In this document: in pieces, positions 62,219-64,000 of the stretch
Position numbering within the stretch: position 1 is the first letter of the stretch
How the letters are laid out: each line of letters opens with the position of its first letter
Assembly: GCF_013393385.1 (NCBI RefSeq)
Contig: NZ_AP023239.1
Location: 2,108,001 to 2,172,000 of the forward strand
Reading direction: 5' to 3'
Length of the DNA: 64,000 nt
Source of the DNA: Paenibacillus sp. URB8-2
Lineage (GTDB): Bacteria; Bacillota; Bacilli; Paenibacillales; Paenibacillaceae
Program-made: the position numbers and the translations under genes
Notes under the pieces: generated by a model
What the model was told of the DNA's origin: nothing
Database searches by the model: none
The model's input: only the letters and a program-made list of their open reading frames with translations

Positions 62219-62818
62219 ATGATTATGGGCTTGACCGGAGGAATTGCCTCCGGAAAAAGCACCGTGTCCGCCATTCTCGCTGAGAAAGGGGCAAAGGTCG
62301 TTGACGCCGACGCCATTGCACGGGAGGTCATGCTCCCCGGACACGAGGTGCTGGCCGCCGTTGCGAAGCATTTTGGCGAGGGGATACTGCTCCCCGACGA
62401 GACGCTCAACCGCTCCAAGCTGGGAGACATTGTATTCCGCGATCCTGAGGCCTTGAAGGCTCTGAATGAACTGACCCATCCGGCAATCCGCCGGATCACC
62501 CGGGAACGGATGCAGGCACTGGAGAAGGAAGCGCCCGAACGCCTGGTTATAGCTGATATCCCCCTGCTCTTCGAATCGGGGCAGGAGGATATGTTTGAGC
62601 GAATTTTGGTCGTCTATGCGCCGCGTGAAATACAGCTTGAGCGTCTGATGAAACGAAACGGAATGACACGGGAGCAAGCAGAAGCCCGGCTTGACTCCCA
62701 AATGGATATTGAGCTGAAGCGCACCAAAGCCGATTATATCATCAATAACAGCGGGGATGTGGCCGACACCGAGCGGCAGATCGCCGTTTTGTGGGACAGG
62801 CTGGGTCTGCCATGCTGA
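62219..62818 (+). CDS. coaE: Dephospho-CoA kinase
   Basis: 199 residues with the P-loop GLTGGIASGKST, DADAIAREVMLPGHEVL, NELTHPAIRR, ADIPLLFESG and VVYAPREIQLERLMKRNGM. It phosphorylates dephospho-CoA at the 3' hydroxyl, the last step of CoA synthesis. RBS GAGGTGAAAAC overlaps the ytaF end. It overlaps the lytic transglycosylase start by 7 bp. Confidence 0.95.
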   Translation: MIMGLTGGIASGKSTVSAILAEKGAKVVDADAIAREVMLPGHEVLAAVAKHFGEGILLPDETLNRSKLGDIVFRDPEALKALNELTHPAIRRITRERMQALEKEAPERLVIADIPLLFESGQEDMFERILVVYAPREIQLERLMKRNGMTREQAEARLDSQMDIELKRTKADYIINNSGDVADTERQIAVLWDRLGLPC

Positions 62819-63381
62819 AATGGCTTCGTAAAAAAAGAGTTCTGCTGCTGCTATTTCTCGGCTTCACCGCCATTCTGTTCCTTAGCACCAACTGGATGTC
62901 CTGGTTCTATCCGATTTATTATAAGGAAGAAATCCGCAAGCACAGCTCCACGTATACGGTTGACCCTTATCTTATTGCGGCAATCATTCGGGTGGAGACG
63001 AACTACAAGACCGGACGCGAGTCGAGAAAGGGAGCAATAGGACTCATGCAGCTGATGCCGGATACGGCCAAATGGGCTCTGGAACAGGCCAAGCTCCCTG
63101 ACGTCTCGATGAAACGGCTCAAGAATGAGCCTTCCGCTAATATCGAGCTGGGGGCCTGGTACCTGCATACCTTGTCTGGGGAGTTTGACGGGAACCGTAC
63201 GGCGGTCATTGCGGCCTATAATGCCGGACCCGGCAAGGTGCAGCGCTGGCTTAAGGAAGGCTCATGGAACGGAAGCGAAGACGATATCAAAAATATTCCG
63301 TTTGGTGAAACCCGCCACTATGTACAGCGTGTCATTTATTATTACAATCAGTACACGGAGATCTACGGGGACGTTTTTTAG
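62812..63381 (+). CDS. Lytic transglycosylase domain protein
   Basis: 189 residues from ATG 62812, overlapping the coaE stop (ATGCTGA). One N-terminal TM helix (VLLLLFLGFTAILFLSTNWM) exports the SLT domain: LIAAIIRVETNYKTGRES (catalytic Glu), GAIGLMQLMPDTAKWA, YLHTLSGEFDGNRTAVIAAYNAGPGKVQRWL and ETRHYVQRVIYYYNQY. It cleaves the glycan strands of peptidoglycan outside the cell. Slt/MltC family; whether it acts in growth or sporulation is not shown. Confidence 0.9.
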   Translation: MLKWLRKKRVLLLLFLGFTAILFLSTNWMSWFYPIYYKEEIRKHSSTYTVDPYLIAAIIRVETNYKTGRESRKGAIGLMQLMPDTAKWALEQAKLPDVSMKRLKNEPSANIELGAWYLHTLSGEFDGNRTAVIAAYNAGPGKVQRWLKEGSWNGSEDDIKNIPFGETRHYVQRVIYYYNQYTEIYGDVF

Positions 63382-63397
63382 CGGCTGCCGTGCACGA

Positions 63398-63442
63398 GAA
63401 AAGAAGTGCCGACAGGCCGCTTCGGACCGTTCAGCACTTCTT
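63398..63442. terminator. Terminator between the transglycosylase and sasp genes
   Basis: The stem aagaagtgc / gcacttctt has a 24-nt loop; the minus-strand copy is followed by TTTTCTC, so it mainly ends the SASP transcript. Confidence 0.65.
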
Positions 63443-63464
63443 CGGCAAGCTTAATGTGGGCAGA

Positions 63465-63695
63465 TTATTGGAATTGACCTGCCAGTTGTTGTTCAGCCAG
63501 AGTTACAAGACGTTTCGTGATGTAACCTCCGATCGAACCGTTTTCGTAAGAAGTTTTATTGCCTTGATATCCATCAGGAGAAAGAGTGATACCAAGTTCT
63601 TGGGCAACTTCATATTTCAGTTGCTCCAATGCAGCATTGGCTCTTGGTACGATAAGGTTATTGGAGCTGGAGCTACCATTGCTTGATTGGGCCAT
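63465..63695 (-). CDS. Alpha/beta-type small acid-soluble spore protein
   Basis: 76 residues. It has a Ser/Asn-rich N-terminus, then [27 protein letters not shown] with the germination protease cleavage region ([10 protein letters not shown]), and [23 protein letters not shown]. These proteins coat spore DNA and protect it from UV. RBS AGGAGGTGAACAGAA. A sigma-G-like -10 (CATAATA on the minus strand, 63726-63732) lies 30 bp upstream; no clear -35 was found. Confidence 0.94.
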   Translation of the reverse strand: MAQSSNGSSSSNNLIVPRANAALEQLKYEVAQELGITLSPDGYQGNKTSYENGSIGGYITKRLVTLAEQQLAGQFQ

Positions 63696-63821
63696 TTCTG
63701 TTCACCTCCTATCGGTTGGTAACTGTATTATGTGCCGGACTTGCCACATTCATTACTCATAATTAAAGGTGTTTTCTGGAAAAATAATAACCAAAACCTT
63801 TGCAAAGGAAGTGATCAGATC

Positions 63822-64000
63822 ATGAAATGCCCATACTGCGATCATACCAACACCAAAGTGCTCGATTCACGTCCAGCCAATGAAAATAAATCGATCCGCC
63901 GCAGGCGCGAGTGCGAGCGGTGCAGCCGGCGCTTCACCACATTTGAGATGGTGGAGGAGACTCCGCTGATCGTCATTAAAAAGGACGGCAGCCGCGAAGA
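63822..64000 (+). CDS. nrdR: Transcriptional repressor NrdR (3' partial)
   Basis: The start is visible and the gene runs off the window: [20 protein letters not shown], a second pair [19 protein letters not shown], then the beginning of the ATP-cone (VIKKDGSRE). The four cysteines form the zinc ribbon that binds NrdR boxes and represses ribonucleotide reductase genes when dATP is high. RBS AAAGGAAGTGATCAGATC. Position after coaE agrees with Bacillus. Confidence 0.95.
   Translation, partial: MKCPYCDHTNTKVLDSRPANENKSIRRRRECERCSRRFTTFEMVEETPLIVIKKDGSRE

Overview
The window looks like a chromosomal segment of a moderately GC-rich endospore-forming Firmicute, most likely Paenibacillus or a close relative. 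The evidence is a dense set of sporulation genes (cotJABC, several yheC/yheD paralogues, ytrH, ytrI, ytvI, ytaF and an alpha/beta SASP), an AbrB regulator, strong Shine-Dalgarno sites with frequent TTG/GTG starts, and a right half whose gene order follows the Bacillus 'yt' region: dnaE, accDA, pyk, fxsA, ytvI, citZ-icd-mdh, pho genes, polA, mutM, ytaF, coaE, nrdR. No rRNA, tRNA or CRISPR was seen. Both ends cut a gene: an HD-GYP phosphodiesterase on the left and nrdR on the right.

Layout. 1-9400: HD-GYP protein, radical SAM YfkAB, a CNNM/CBS hemolysin-like protein, a decayed IS200-type element, the cotJABC spore coat operon, a polysaccharide deacetylase, a CapA-like protein, AbrB and a HAD phosphatase. 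9490-16850: a minus-strand operon of five ATP-grasp YheC/YheD spore coat paralogues plus a GNAT acetyltransferase, divergent from yheA. 17050-25414: a LURP-one-like protein, YtoI, a three-gene surface polysaccharide module (pyruvyl transferase, flippase, GT2), then ytpI, ytrI and ytrH. 25550-41880: dnaE with an unusual low-complexity linker, pgpA-like yutG, accD-accA, pyk, MFS transporter, thioesterase, fxsA, ytvI, and the Krebs block citZ-icd-mdh. 42233-51604: an SDR oxidoreductase, a TPP riboswitch controlling tenI-thiS-thiF-thiG-thiH, a MerR-methyltransferase fusion divergent from an MTA/SAH deaminase, and a class I fumarase. 51605-57480: a phosphate block (phoR, phoP, a CBS/chemoreceptor-like protein, pstB, phoU) with four Pho-box-like direct repeats. 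57765-64000: polA, mutM, ytaF, coaE, a lytic transglycosylase, a SASP gene and nrdR.

The most interesting signal is a family of four intergenic repeats (7663-7763, 16938-17038, 41935-42035, 57577-57677). Each is exactly 101 bp, each begins within a few bases of the T-tract of an intrinsic terminator, and all have the same orientation as the upstream gene. The first half varies in sequence but keeps its pairing by compensatory changes. The 53-nt second half is nearly invariant, and two of its three substitutions keep pairing only as G-U wobbles in plus-strand RNA. This suggests a small structured RNA, or a mobile element that targets terminators. I do not recognise it as a named family.

Other points for follow-up are the five-member yheC/yheD array, the Pho block in which a chemoreceptor-like CBS protein stands where pstSCA might be expected, the MerR-methyltransferase/SAH-deaminase pair with a textbook MerR operator, and a long hairpin between citZ and icd. 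All functions are inferred by reading the translated sequence. No database search was run.
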